Shown one piece after another: positions 12,225 through 26,100 of a stretch of DNA of 64,000 bases. Each line of letters starts with the position of its first letter. Within the stretch, counting starts at the first letter, position 1. The stretch covers positions 213,351 to 277,350 of the forward strand of contig VUYV01000402.1 of the NCBI GenBank assembly GCA_008711295.1. Reading direction: 5' to 3'. The DNA is from Anarhynchus alexandrinus. Its lineage: Eukaryota; Chordata; Aves; Charadriiformes; Charadriidae. The notes beneath the pieces are model-generated. The model saw only the letters and a list, made by a program, of their open reading frames with translations. It had not been told where the DNA came from and did no database searches. The position numbers and the translations under genes are program-made.

Positions 12225-13520
12225 TTGGGAGCAAGCGTGAGAGATCTGGGGGCCCAGGTGGTCTCCTACATCCTGCTGGGGAATGGAAAACCTTGGGCAG
12301 GAAGCAGATCCTGTCTGAGCGTCAGCTTCTGCCTGCACAGAAGTGTTTGTAGGCAGGTTGGTTGTTCTTATGAGCATGGGGCTCTCGAAGGGATGGGGAC
12401 TGCTGGTGGGAGATAGGATCCATCTGATGAAGAGGGGCAAGGGCGTCTTTGCCAACATGGTGTGGAGGCTTTAAACTAAGTTTGTTGTGGGATGAAGACT
12501 GAAACCGGGAGACAAACGTAGGATGAAGGGAGGCACCTGGGGGTCTGTGACAGAGAAGCTGCTTCCACTTTTGTGGAGAAACTCTTGCACCTCCCCAGCA
12601 CACCCGTGGGCCACTCTGAAATGTGTGTTTGTAATGGCATTCGGAATGGGATGTAAGGGATTGAGGTCTGGGCACAGTTTTGATATGAATAATTTAGTTC
12701 CCTCTTGATCAGTTCCTGTTACGTGCAGAGCCACCATGTTGGTGAGATTAAACTCATGGAGAGATGGATGATTGGAGTGCTTCGCGTGGAAGGAGAGATG
12801 TGGAAAATGAAGAAGGGTTTGCCTTCTCTGCTAAAGAGCAGCTTTAGGAATGTGCAGAGCTGTGCTGTAGAACTGGTGATGACTCAATTGGGAGCTTATC
12901 AGTTAAGTTCAGAGGGGAGGGTGACAAAGGGGACGTGGTGGTGGGTGTTAGCTGCAGGCCAGCTGATCGGGGAGAGGAAGTGGATGAACCCTCTTTAGAC
13001 AACGGGATAAAGCCTTATGAATGGAGGGGTGGTTCTGACTCTGCCCGGCACCTGCTGGAAGCACAAGGTGATAATGGGGCACAACCTAGGGCACAATCTT
13101 GGAGACCTCTGGAGTTGCTTCAGGACAACTTTTTGAGCCAGGTGCTGGACAAACTGGGCTAGAGGAGACCTGGCAGAGTGAGGAGAGCCCATTGGGAATA
13201 TGAAGAGTGGTGCACAAGTGTCACCTTTGGTTTCAGTGACTGTGAAGTGAGAGTTTAAGATCTCGTGGGAAATGAAGAGGTGAGTAGAAGGATAAAAATG
13301 CCTGGCCAGGAGAGCTGGTTGATCTTCAAGAGCAACCTTCTCAAAGCTCAGGAGTGGTCCATCATGATTTGCAGGAAGGCAAACAGGTGTGGCATAGGCC
13401 AGACTGATCATCTTGCTGAGCTGGACTACAGGAGAAAGTCCTGTGGAAGGAAGATGTGGGAACAGGTTACCTGGGAGAAATACTTAAAGCATCCTGTGGG
13501 CATGCGAGGATATAATTAGA
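12225..13520 (+). mobile_element. Degraded CR1-like LINE 5' part with endonuclease homology
   Basis: Most CR1 copies keep only the 3' end. This one keeps upstream coding sequence and lacks the 3' half. Around 12930-12990 the translation VVGVSCRPADRGEEVDE matches the CR1 ORF2 endonuclease segment VVGVYYRPPDQGEPVDE. Around 13110-13165 LELLQDNFLSQVLDKLG matches the following conserved segment. Near 13300-13500 ESWLIFKSNLLKAQEWSI and WEQVTWEKYLK match the linker before the polymerase domain. Stops and frameshifts separate these blocks, and the segment with the catalytic GDFN motif is missing. The left boundary is uncertain; 12225-12900 is assigned by continuity only. Confidence 0.7.
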
Positions 13521-15365
13521 AAAGCTTTTCTTCCTTTCTGCTCTTAATGATGAGGTTCTGTGGCCGAACACGGTATTAGCTTGCATTGCAGTTCTGCCTA
13601 GTGAAAAATTAATGAAATGTGTTGTTGCCGCTATACGTACGAGTGAGATGGGACTTGTCGAGAGTGAGTCTATGTAGTGAAAGCCAAGAGGAAAACCCAG
13701 TGCCCAAGAAGAAAAATTGCATGTACAGAATTGTGAGAAATGGCAAATGCCCTGAAGTTCCTTGTTAACAGAATCATGGCACTACTTTATTTTTCTCCTA
13801 ATCTGTTTGCTACCTGCAGTGACAAGGTTGACACCACAGATGGGAACTGAGATAGCCTTGACTCTTCGAGCCCTCCGAGGGCTTTCAGCACACTCTGCAG
13901 GACAAGCTTTCGGGTTTTGTCCCAGGTTAATGGTACATAAGTATACCGACTCTTGGCAGTGCTGAGCGAACCCGAATTGGGGGCTGATACAAATCCATAA
14001 CCTGTGGTAGCCTGGTTTCAGTCACTCTTCAACCACCTTTATTTCCTATCCTTTGGCTGTGGGCGTCCTTAGTTGCAATACAGTGAGAAACGAAGTGGAA
14101 TGAGTCACCGAGGCCGATCCTAGAGTAAGTGTAAACAAATCCCACTTAAATCTGTTTTAAACTCGCTTTTTTTTATACACGTGCTGCTCTGGAAATCCCT
14201 GAAGACAGATGCTGTGCTCCAGAGGGTGCCTCCTCGCAGTCAGTCACCTGCAGGTTTGGGGCTGTGGAAGTCAGGCGTTAATGTAACTTAACGAGGGACT
14301 TTAACCTGAGGAGGACCTCAGGTGGGGCTGGCAAAGCTAAAGATGGTGCTGACGGTAGGTCTTAGAGAAACAAAGCAGAGAGAGGCTGCAGTTCAGCAAG
14401 GTCTTTTCAGAGACCTTTCCGAATCTGCAGCCGTGGGGATAACTTGGATGCTCCTGGAGGGAGTAAGGAGCGGCGCTTTGGGAGAGGCGGTGTGTTCTGC
14501 GCAGCTGCTGACCAGGGAGATTCAGACTGGTTATTTCCTTCTGCAAAGTCACTTGTGGGTGTTTGTACGGAGGGTTTGTGTTCTGGCTGAAGATGTCACT
14601 CAGCACTGGAGGGCTGATGTGCTGGGCATGGGTCAAAAGCGGATGATGAAGAAGGAAACGAGGCGTTTCCTGCCCAGCCCCCCAGCACCAACGTTGCTTA
14701 AAATATCCAAATGACGTGTAGTAACCGGCATCTTCCTTCAGAAGTCTGCAGCATCTCTCTGCTGTTGTGGGTTGTGCTCTTGCATCGTAGCCCCGTGGAA
14801 GGGGAGGTGAGTGCTGGTTAGGCGCTGGGGCGTGCACAGGGCGGGCTTCAGAAGGAGCCGGAGTGTATTTGACGATTTAGTGTAGGAACCGTTTTCGTAG
14901 ACCATAGTTATGAACTTTCAGCCTGAATTGTGTGCAGAGATTTTCAAGCAGCCCTAGCAGTATTAAACGCCAAATTTCCTTAAACTTCTTTACTACTTAC
15001 AGCCAAACTGATCAGTACTTGTTTCAGCTTTGCAAACATTAAGGCTTTGGTTTTTGGAAGTTTGTATCTGAGGTACCTCGGCAGTTCCTGAAGCACTGTG
15101 CTGGTGACGCTGATGGCTGGGAAGCCACCCTGTTGCTGTGGAGCATTTCGTTCTCTTTAAGAAATGTTATGTAGGGGCAGTGTTTTTGAAATAAAATTTG
15201 GGAATTGAACTGGTCAGTCCTTTCGCCGGTCTCCTGGAGCCTCTTTGCTCCTTATGTTCTTCGGGTGGAAGGGGTGCTCGTGAGATGCGAGAAGGCCGGT
15301 AGTTCTCCCTTGGTTGTATCCTTGGAGATGTCCAAACCATTAAATGTAGTTTTGTGTGCAGTTGA

Positions 15366-15506
<141 letters not shown>

Positions 15507-16743
15507 TGAGTTAAGTACCCGCACCAGTAAAACACATTTATACTTTGGTTCCAGCTTAGTTTAGCTTGCTGTTAACCCCTATCTCATAAGTATTTTGGGG
15601 ACTGAAACGTTAAATAGCTGCAGAATTGGACTCTAGGTCCTGTTTGCAAACAAGCTCTCGACTCACTGGTGCTCTTCACCAGGAAAACCAGGTGGGGGTC
15701 ATACTCGGTTTCCAGGGATGAGCTGCACACCTCTTGTTGCAGCTCTTGTGTCAGGTGAGCTAGACCTCATTGGGTAGTTCAGACTTCATTACTTTTTTTT
15801 TTTAAAGGTGAAATAAAAAGGTGAATAGTCAGTTTAATGGAAAGGACCTAAACTTAAATATATCCAGGAAGTAAAGAAGCAGCCTCGCTTACAAATATTT
15901 ATTGCAAAAACTTTATGCCTCATGCTGTTTTCTTAGTATTGTCTGGAGGAGCGTGTGGTTCTGCTCTAGCGATCTTCCCCTTCCCCCCAGGGAGCAGAGT
16001 GAGCGTTTGGTGTGTTGGGCAAAGGGTTCGGCGGTACTGATGTGCTTTAGAGAAACAGCAACTCGGATCGCAGCTCTCGAACTGCAGTTCCCGTAGCTTA
16101 ATTCTTGAGTCAAATGTACTTCCCAGAGACGGACAGGTTTAGTTGTTGAGGTAGGGAACAACTATCCCTAAGAAGAAGAAAATATTTATACTTCTGTTTT
16201 CTAAGAGCACAGAAAAGCGGGGAGGGAAGATGACTGGATTTGCCGGTTCATCTATTGTGGAATGAAATAACCATCCTAAATTTGACTTAATTAGGTTCTC
16301 CACTCCATTTTGCCAGTGTAATACAGCCGTCCATCTGCTTTGGCAGCAATATTCAAGGGCCCAAGTGCAGAAATTCTGCTGTCGATAACAAGATCTTCCA
16401 CTCAAGTTCTGGATAACACAAAGGTGGTTTCCTTTTTGGAAAAGTCAGTTTATCTCAAAGTAAGGAAACCAAATACACTCATTTAGTTCTTAGGAAGGTG
16501 ACAAAAGTGGGGCTTAGTCCCTGCCCTGAGGATGCACTTTGCTTTGGGGCAGTACTGCAGTCAGTCAGCCTTCGGGCAGCTTCAGTGCTGTGTTAAATCC
16601 TGTTGGTCCATCTGCGGCGTATCTGCCAGCAGCAACCGCCCCCGTCGGCCCCTCCTGCGCTCCCCAGGACAGAAGGGCGGCTGTGTGTACTGGTGGGCTC
16701 GCTGATGGCAACGCACAAGTCCCGCAAACATCCAGGCACTTGG

Positions 16744-17280
16744 ATCGTAGAATCGTTATGGCTGGAAGGGACATTTAAGATCATCAAGTCCAACTGTTCT
16801 CTAACTCTACGGTGCCCACTTCTAACCCGTGTCCCTGAGCACCATATCTAGACGGCTTTTAAATACACCCAGGGATGGTGATTCAGCCGCTGCCCTGGGC
16901 AGCCTGTGCCGGTCTCTGATAACCCTTTCAGTGCAGAATTTTTCCTAATGTCTCACCTAAACCTCCCCTGGCACAACTTGAGGCCGTTCCCTCCTGTCCC
17001 ATCGCCTGTTCCTGGGGAGCAGAGACCGACCCCCCCCCTCGCTACACCCTCCTTTCAGGGCGCTGTAGAGAGCGAGAAGGTCTCCCCTCAGCCTCCTCTT
17101 CTCCAGGCTGAACACCCCCAGGTCCATCAGCCGCTCCTCACCAGACGTGTGCTCCAGACCCCTCACAGCTCCGTTGCCCTTCTCTGGACATACTCCAACA
17201 CCTCAATGTCCTTCTTGTCATGAGGGGCCCAAAACTGAACACAGAGCTCGCAGTGGGGCCTCACCAGTGCCAAGTACCGG
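16744..17280 (-). mobile_element. CR1 LINE, about 540 bp, antisense, older subfamily
   Basis: On the + strand it opens with ATCGTAGAATCGTTATGGCTGG and continues through CCTCCTCTTCTCCAGGCTGAA to GCAGTGGGGCCTCACCAGTGCC. The minus-strand frames encode recognisable but interrupted polymerase C-terminus, such as [20 protein letters not shown]. The 3' end differs from the young variant (AAGTCCAACTGTT instead of AGTTCCAACCCCC), so this is another CR1 subfamily. Confidence 0.9.
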
Positions 17281-20201
17281 GGAACGTACTTGAATCCAAA
17301 GAGATGTTGGTGGGAGCAGTCACACGTGAAACTCAGTTTCTCTTGTTCAACTGTCCCCCTTGCCGACATAGCTCCATCAGGGTGCTGTGTGGTGGTCTTC
17401 ACCCTGAAATGTTAGATAGGTGTAATAAAGCTTTATTTAGTTTTAAGACCTAAAGGTTGTCAGTTCTTGAACAGTCCAGTTCCAGTTAGCGCCAGTGCTG
17501 TGGCTGTGGCTGGATTGGGCTTCTGATAAGTCCCAACCTGTGACAAGATGGGCTTAACATAAGTCAGCATTTATTAGAAGAAAAAATTGTGTTAGAGAAG
17601 GTGGAAGAGCTGCCAGCTGAGCGTGTTGAGCTCACCAGAGTCTGAGTCCTTTTATGTGAAGGCTGTGGCAGCAGACGACAGCAGTTCCCCTGCACTTGGC
17701 TGCCCCGAGGCAGCAGGCGGCTGCCGGGCTCGGAGCTCGGTGAGATGGTGTGCAGGTTACAGGCAGGACCTGGGCTTCTCTTTTAGTGCGTATCAAGGTC
17801 TTTGAGTCTTGAATTGTTTCTCAGTGCAGTTTTCTTTTTAATAACCAAAATGGCAATTTTTTTTTTGGTAGTAAACTATTTACATAAACCACATAATCTT
17901 TCAACTTTCAGTTTTGATTGCAGCACTGCTTTTAATTCAGCATCACCTCCTTAGATATGTCAAACTTTTTTTTAAATCTCTGATTTCCAGATAGAGAATG
18001 GTTTTAGAAGAAGTGACAAACGACTTTCCTGTGGATGTGCTGAAATGAGGCAGAGAGAATGGGGAGCCCCACTGGTGTCCACAGGCGTTTTTCTGTCTGT
18101 CCGTGTGTCCAGTCCACCTCCCGTCTGCTCTGATGGCTCCTGGCGTGGGCTGCCCTCGGCTAGCGCTTTGGGAGGGAGCTCGAGGGCATGTTGGAAGAGC
18201 TGAGAGGACTCACCGGTATTGTTGTAGAGCATTCGGAATTGCAGGGAAGAAGGGTGGCAGTTGAGATGAGTGTGGAAAAACCAGCGACAGTGACTTCTGC
18301 TACGTGCAGGCCAGTGTGACTATTTTTTCGGACAAGGCTAGGGCTTTCATGAGATGTTTCCTGTAGCAATACAGAAACCTGGGGTGATACTGGCCAGTTC
18401 TCTTACCTGTATTAATAATTTTATCCTAATACTCAAATAAGTAATTTTAATCATGAGGTTTTTAAGGGTCAGCCCAGGACCAGTGCTCTGAGGTGTCAGT
18501 TTTGGAGACCTGGGGCATCCTGGAGCTAGAACTATGCTTTTCACGTGATCTGGCATCTTAACTTTCTCATTTTGCCTATTTTGACAGGCTGCCCAAATAC
18601 TGTGAGATCCTTTCCTACCTACAGGTCACTGCTTGCAAACTGTGAAAATAAAATACATGTGGATGAACACTTGAGGAATTGGCAGCGTAACCATATCTAA
18701 GACTTGCCCCGTGTCCTGTATCGCTGGTGGCAGCGTAGCCTGGGGAGCTCTGAGCAGGTTGTAACACCCACGCTTCCCAATGAGCCTTTGAAGACGCGCG
18801 GGGTCATGGTGTTAACCCAAGCAACGCCAGCTGTGAGAGTTCCCAAAACCTGAATGCTTGGGATAGAGGGGCATCAAGAGTTAGCAGCAGAAAGTCCCGT
18901 TTCTTTGATGATAAGTAGCTTTTTAAATCACAATTGTTAACGTGTAATTGGATTTCTTTAATCTCCCCTTGGGTGTGTTAAAATCAGTGTAAGAGTATCT
19001 GAAGCGTTAGCATCTCTGAAAGATATCTTGCATCGCCTTCTCTCCTAATAGCCCCGAACGTTCTGTTTTTCTCAGGTTTTATAGGGGACGCTGTGTAAAA
19101 TACTAGCTTGCCAGCCTCTGTCCAAACATGGTAATTAGTCTTTTTGCCCATAGACTAATTAAGCCAGGAAATACATCATAATGCTAGCTCAATCATGGTG
19201 GAAATGAAAACAGACGTGTGCTGGCTACTTTTATTTCAAGTATTCATGGAATTTCTAACATAACCCAAAAAAACCTCTTAAACCACTTTGGGAGGAAAAA
19301 ATAAGTATAGAAGCCAGAGTCCCATTTTCAGTAGTCGTATTTGGACTAGAGATAAGTGTGTCATTACCAGTTTGGTTTCAAGTTTTAGCTGCCCTCCAGG
19401 CAGTGGCTGATTTATGCTTCTCATTGGCAAGTTGGTCCTTCCAAATTCCTTGCAAGAGGCTCGAAGCATCCAGCTCGGAGCATCCTTGAGGAGGTGACTT
19501 GCTTCCCGAGAAGGAGGTGGTTATACAAAGGGGGCTGGAGCTGCTCGGTCTGACGCTTGTATAAATGAGCTGCCAGCGCTGTAATTTTAGATTTCCATAA
19601 GGTTTCTTAACCGATTTCCTATGTTCCTCCCCTTCGCTAGCTGCAAATCAGCAGCCTGCTGTATTTCTGCGGTTAGCTCGTGCTCCGAGGCTGGTAATGG
19701 GAACAGTCTGTCTTCCTGAGCGATGAGAACTGCGGTGACACTGATTGCCCTCGTCTGGAAAGACAACACGGGGCTTTTAGCTTCTGCGCGGCTCAGAGCA
19801 GCGTCGCGTTTGCATCACTCCTCCAGTAGCCTGTGCATTACCAAACGAGGATCTTGCCGGAGTGGGGAGAAATCTCTATACTTGGTCACTGTCTTGCAAG
19901 AGGGCAGAGGATGAACTTAAAAGGCAAATAGTCTCCTGTTGACTTGGCTCCGAAATACGAGCAAAGGTCAGGCTGGGTTCTGGGCTAGGTGATGCTGTGT
20001 GTAGGAAGAGGGAAGCTGCTGCCTGCTCGGGGATGTTCCTGCATCTCGGACTGAGTTGAGGGACCAACAAAGTGATCTCTCCTATTCTTGGCAGAAGGCT
20101 TTGCCACCAAAATACTTCCCAGCTGTGCTTCAGTACTTTGATTTCCCTGTCTCCTGCTGCAGAGCTAGCGAGTAAGGTGGGGTTGGGGGAGCCAAGTTGC
20201 A

Positions 20202-20605
20202 CACTCCTCCATGCCAAAAGGCTGAGGGACTTGGGGCTTTTCAGTCTGGAGAAGACTGAGGGGGGATCTCATCAATGCTCATCAATCCTTCAAGGGAGGG
20301 TGCCAGGGGATGGGAACAGTCTTTGTTCAGTGGTGCCCAGTGACAGGACAAGAGGGAACGGGCACAAACGTGACCATAGGAAGTTCCATCTGAACCTGAG
20401 GAGGGCCTTCTCTCCTGTGCGGGTGGCAGAGCAGTGGCACAGGCTGCCCAGAGAGGTGGGGGAGTCTCCCCCTCTGGAGCCATTCCAAACCCGCCTGGAC
20501 GCCGTCCTGTGCCACTGCTGGAGGTGCCCCTGCTCTGGCAGGGGGTGGCACTGGGGGAGCTCCAGAGGGCCCTTCCAGCCCTCACCAGTCTGGGATTCTC
20601 AGGGA
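20202..20605 (+). mobile_element. CR1 LINE, about 400 bp, sense, divergent subfamily
   Basis: The fragment contains GGGGCTTTTCAGTCTGGAGAAGA, GACAGGACAAGAGGGAACGG and GGCTGCCCAGAGAGGTGGGGGAG, in the order expected for a CR1 3' end. An open frame from 20072 to 20635 crosses it because the CR1 part still codes for [17 protein letters not shown]. The left part of that frame is intronic sequence, so I do not call a gene. Confidence 0.88.
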
Positions 20606-22891
20606 AGTTGTTCCTTCAACACTTCAACAGCTTGAGGCAGGAAAACTCTTCCTCCACCATAACTCCCCTCCAAAAATCCAACAAACCCAACACCCCGCCT
20701 CGGGCAGGGGCAGAAGGTGGGCTTTCAAAAGGGTATGCAGGGTTCTTAAATTATTTTGAAAAGGATGAAGTTGATATTGGATCCCACTGAGACTGTGTGT
20801 GAGGATAGGTTATCTCTTACAGAGTTCCCTCTCACAATCAAAAGCTGCTTCTACCCAAACTGTTAGACTGTCCTCCTTGTAAAAGCTGCTCCTTAAAGCC
20901 GTGATGGGCCTACAATAAAAGGCTCTCCCGGGCAAAATAAATCTCATTTAGGTGAAGAGAATTAAATTGATAGCCAGGGAAAAATATTCTCTACCTTAAA
21001 AAATATTAGGCAAGTGGGAAAACTGAAACTATGCAGCAATGGAGGAGACGGGCATCCCGTGTCTGGTGGAGAGCGGGTGAGCCTCTCCTCTTGCTCGTGC
21101 CGCGGCACGGGGGTCCCAGCTGGGCCCTCCTCGCCCCTGCGGGAACAGCGGCTCTGCGAAACTCAGCGTGAAGATTTGCTGGTCTGAGTCTGCTGTGAGA
21201 GTTTGAATCTTGGGTTTGAGTCTACTAATGTAGTTTTACCTCCCAAAAAGCAGATCTTGTGCTAACTCGCTTCCTCTGTAGAGTCTCCAGTTCTTCAGTG
21301 TTTTTGCAAGTCCGGAGGATGTTAAGTGTAGACCAAATCCTTTAGCGAACTCCGTAATGGCTCTGGACACTCTCATTTGCTTTTAAGAAACGAAGCATTT
21401 TCATCAGCTCAGTCTGGTTCAGGTCACGACCTTATAGTTGAAGAACATATGTAGACCATTGTCCACTTTTTAGCTGTGCTTGGCTAATACACAGCGTTAT
21501 CGTGGTAGAATACTCGATAATCCGTTTGGTAATTTCTTGTGGAGTAAGCGTGTCCAGAGTGTTGCCTTCATCCTCAATGTCTGTAGTCAAAATGTGAAGG
21601 AAACAACTTCTGGCTCTGCAGGCCGCTTGCTGTCCCCTTTTAATGACTTATCTGTGCATTGGCAACTTGAAACTGTCTCTGTATTGAAGATGATGTGTTT
21701 TTACTGGTGACTTAAATATTACCCAGAACTCAAATTTTGATGAAGGAAATCACAGGTCTGAGGAACCTTCATGGTGTCGCTCTTAAAATGGCTTCAGGCC
21801 ACTTGACATGCTGGTGAGCTCATCTTTAGTGTTTCCTCAGTGTCCTCTGATCATCTGAGCTGTTGGCTGAAAAATACGCAGTCAGGCAGGACCCGGGAGG
21901 GGACGGTTCTTGAGGTGGTGATGGGACCTACTGCAGGCTTGTGTTTTCCACTCGCTGGCGCTGCCTTCTGCTTCCTCGCCTCAGCAGGGAGCTGGGAAAT
22001 ACTGTGCTGAAGTGAGAAAGCCAGTTTGAAGCTTATTTTCCTGCCACTCCTGGTGGGAGTGGGGTGGCGGAGGTGGGAACAGCTGGGATGGGAGAACCTG
22101 CCAGAAGTGCTTCAGGATGGCCCAAGAGCAAAACGTCCTCGAGAGGACACGTATGTTGCTGTAGCGTTCTCTGACCTTGGCTGACCACGTGGCTTCTTGA
22201 GTACGAATTAAGCACACCGGCAAATTTCTTCTAGCGGCAAAGACTGTAATCTGTAGCATCTCCACGTCTCGTGCGCAGGCTTTTCTGCACCACCAGCTGT
22301 GCGGACCAGCCGGTGCTCCGTACAGGAGCTGTTTGGAGGCGGGAGCAGCAAGTGCTCTGTCCTCCAGGGGACTGCAGGGACCAATCCGCCAGGCACCTCC
22401 TCTCAGCGTATACCACCCGTGCCCGTGTAGCCTTCCCCAAAGGCTCCTGTTTGCATCCGAGGACAAGTTGAGCGACTTTGGTGGCAGCAGCTGACGCCTG
22501 GGCGTCACGGCCCCTCGCCTGCGCCCCCTCGGGAGGGGATGCTGGAAGGAGTTGTCCTTGGCTTGTTTACGGTGTTAACTTATTCGAGTAAAGCTTTTCA
22601 CAACTTCTTAAAAGAGTATGTGTGATCAGGGTTGCCCGGTGAGAGCTGTGGCATCCCACAGTGAGGAGGTCGGGTAACACAGCGTTTGCCAAAACCCCAC
22701 CTTTCTGTGTAGACTGGTTTAGAATATTTGAAGCTACTCATTGCTCTGGCAGTCCGTAGGTAGGAGACCAGGAGACTTCTGCCTGACCTCTTTGTACGAC
22801 TGTATTTAAAGCTGCTGTAATTGAACCTGCTTTTCGTAATCTGGTGGTCGGCATTTTCTGGTGAGCGTTCACTTCTACCAGTAGCTTCTAG

Positions 22892-23175
22892 AAAATGGAG
22901 CCAGACTCTTTGTGGCGGTGCGCAGCGCCAGGCTGAGAGGCAACGAACACAAGTTACGAGATGGGAAATTCTGATTAGAATATGAGGGGAAATTTTTTTT
23001 TCACCATAAGGGTGATAAAACACTAGAGCAGGACCAGGGAGGGTGGTGTGACCTCCACTGCTGGAGGTATTTCGGGTTGGACTGAAGAAAGCCCTGAGAC
23101 ACCTGATGTAGCTGCTCCTGCTTTGAGCTGGAGGTTGGACTGGTGACCTCCAGAGGTTCCTCCCCATCTACATGA
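22892..23175 (+). mobile_element. CR1 LINE, about 280 bp, sense, old
   Basis: It has GGAGCCAGACTCTTTGTGG, CAACGAACACAAGTTACGAG, GGTTGGACTGGTGACCTCCAGAGGTTCC and a final CATCTACATGA. These are the landmarks of a CR1 3' end of the type that closes with TGACCTCCAGAGGTCCCTTCC. An A/T-rich expansion (T9) lies inside. Confidence 0.82.
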
Positions 23176-26100
23176 CATGTCACGGTTCCCAACCTCCTGG
23201 TCCTCAGCAAAGTGACCTTTGGGTGCAGTGCCTCCTGTAAGATTGTGAGTCGCTGCAATACCTCGAAGCCTTAATAGACGCCTTTGTGGGCAGGGAGCGC
23301 AGTTAGCAGGGCTGCTCCCAGGCCGTGCCGCTGGGGTACAGCACGTCAAACGGGTCATGCTCTGGTAGCACAAAACAGCTTTGGTTTTCCCCACTCCCGG
23401 GGTGTGAAGTTGCAAATCACGAGCTGGTTTGGAAGGTGCTGTAGCTAGCTGAAGCCGTCAGCGGACAAACATTTAAATTATTTATGCATTCTTTAATCCA
23501 CAACCTCTTTAAATGTAACCTTCAAAGGAGCTGCAGGAGCTGGAACACCTCGAGTTCAGGTCTCATGGATCTGATAATACTGAGCGTGTTGGGGGTGGAT
23601 AGGGCACTTAAGAACCACCAGGGTTGGGTTACCTCAAATCTCTGCTCTTCCTAGTTAGATATCTTCGCTCTGCTGGAAGATGGGTCTTAAAATGTCCATA
23701 AAGATGTTGCTAACCTCCTGGGGTTGTCACGCGCAGGATTTCTTACTCACCGCTGGGGTTCTGGGGCTCTTTCCCGATGTTTTGCTGATGGGAAAGGGGC
23801 ATTTGTTGGAAGGTGGTGCCATAGGGCCAGCCCCACAGGCCTGCGTGTTGTAATTGCTCTACTAATTCCTGTAAGCCTTCAGGAGAAGGGGCTGACGGCG
23901 GGAGAGGCCGGTAAATGCTGGGGCGGTAAGTTCTGGCGGGTTTTTTTCCCTTTAGTCAGCTGAAAGTTGGATTTGGCTTTTTCTGGAGAAAATAAAACTG
24001 TTATCAACTTACACTTTTAATGGAAGACCACCAGAACGTGGTATTCCCTTTGAGACCTTCATGAGATCTTTGTATCTAAGTTGAATTTGTGTGTAAAGTC
24101 TCTGGTGTAAAGTCCAGGTTAAAGCTATTTTGGGTCAAACAGCTGTCAAGTATTAGTCACAGTGACAGTTACAGATTAATGTTTAACGAGGTTAGCGGCG
24201 CGTTCGGTGAGTGTCTCTTCTGGACGCTCATGGCTGTCCTGTTGTTCAGGATCTTCTGCTCCGAACCCGGCCGGGGCTCCCCACCAGGGCTTCTCCTGAG
24301 GGGAGGAAAAGCTGGAGATGCAACTTCTGCCCCTGGAGCACCACCAGCTCCAGGCCACCTTCTCTTCTGGTTCCATATCGGGACCTTTGCCTGCAGATGG
24401 TGTCCGTACTCCATGGGGAGCCACGTTGGTTCCCCTGTAGACCCCAGAATGAAAAGCTCATCTTCTCGAGGGACACGGCGGGTCTTCTGTGCTTCCTTAG
24501 CATTGACTCAACTAAAAGTTGAAGTAGCCACAGGTTTCTGTACCACTCGGTGTCTGTACAAAAGCATGGAGATAAGTTCAGTGGATGCCATAAATGACAC
24601 AGGTAGGGGAAAATGTTGGTTTGAAAAAAGGAGTTACCGTTAGCAGGGAGTGTTAAATGCATTTATGATATGTCGGAGAAGGTCTGACTAGGTGCCTCTT
24701 CCCATCTCCCTTGTATAAAGGTGTCAAATCCATAACTAAAAATACTCCTCTGACCCTGAGACTGCAGTAGTAGTAGTTTTTGCTGTCTCCTCAAAATAAA
24801 ATTACGCGTTGGTTTTCATCACGTTGAAAGAGTATATAAGCTGCTGCAGGGAGAAAGGGGGGGTGGGATGCTCCGCTGATGAGCGCTGCGGGAGTATAAC
24901 AGGTTGACTCTCTTCTAAGAAATGCTAGAGCCGAGGTCTCGAAAAATACCTAGATTTAGGATTTATCTCCAGTGTGAACTGGCTCGTGGTTCTGTAGCAG
25001 AAATAAAGGGGGGCGGAACTCACAAACTTTGCAGTTTTAGCTCTGTGCCCCCAAAGCCTTAGAGGAGGGTACCTCTAACTGGATTCCTCCTTTAAAACCA
25101 GAAAATGCGGGTTTCTGCGTAGTCCCTCAAGGGTGCGAACAGCACATGAACAGGTACCTTATCTGTGGATGCTGTGAACCTGACGGTATTGCTTACACCT
25201 GGAAGCCACCTCTAGGACAGTCAGGCGCCTTCTACAAGGGTTTTTAGTCTTATGCAGGGCTCAGTGTTCGCTGTCAGTCTACTGATGTCCCCGCAGGTCA
25301 GGTTCAGTTGTCCTGACAGCCCCTGAATTAGAGCTGTAAGCAAAGCCCAGCTTCAGCGTGTGCCCAAGAGCTTTGTAGTGTCCTCCAGGCTGATCTTCCC
25401 CCCCTTCCCAGTGCCTCCTGGGCCCCGGCACACACCGCTCCCCGCGGTTCCACCGGAGCTCGCTGCCATCGCCGTGATTTCACCTTGCCCGAGTTCCCGT
25501 GAACTTCGAGCGCCGGTGTTAAAATCCGCTTTATAGCATGGAACGCGTCCCCTGCCCCCAGTGCCATAAACGAGGCGTTGGAGCGTGGGTTGGCACTGTG
25601 AGTGCCCCCCGTGGAGGGGTGATGGAAGCAGCCCCCGCTCGTTCCCGCGGCGGGACTGTTGGCCTCGTTAAGCAGCTCAGCCTGTCTCGCTGCTGATGTC
25701 TCACCCGCAGCCGTGAGCGGTGCGCAGTGCTGAGGGGGTGTGAGAGTGAGAGAAGTATGTCCCTATGCTGCTCTCTGTCCCCATGTGAGATTTCCGAAGG
25801 GTCCGCCTGTTACAAAGAGTTCGTTAAGTGGTGCGGGTTGAGACGAATGCCCCTGGGAGTTGGCGGGGGTTGGCAGCTGTGCGCCAGCTGCTGCGGAAGC
25901 AGGCTGGGAAAACCCGAGGGTCCGTGTCTCTTCTTTCATATAACCTGGTCTTAGGATTGCCGCAGGTCTGCCCCACGCTTTTTGGATTTGGTTCTGGTGG
26001 ATGGGGGGGGAGGGTTCATATTAATGATCAGACAATTGTTTTGCTCAAGTTTTTAAAGGGGTGTTTCTCTCCTTTTTTTGGGTTGCACTCCAACTCCAGA

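Noticed and set aside
24089..24643. 184-codon + strand open frame with a hydrophobic middle segment
   Set aside because: Overlapped by frames of 138 and about 80 codons on the other strand, with no family resemblance and no convincing splice borders.
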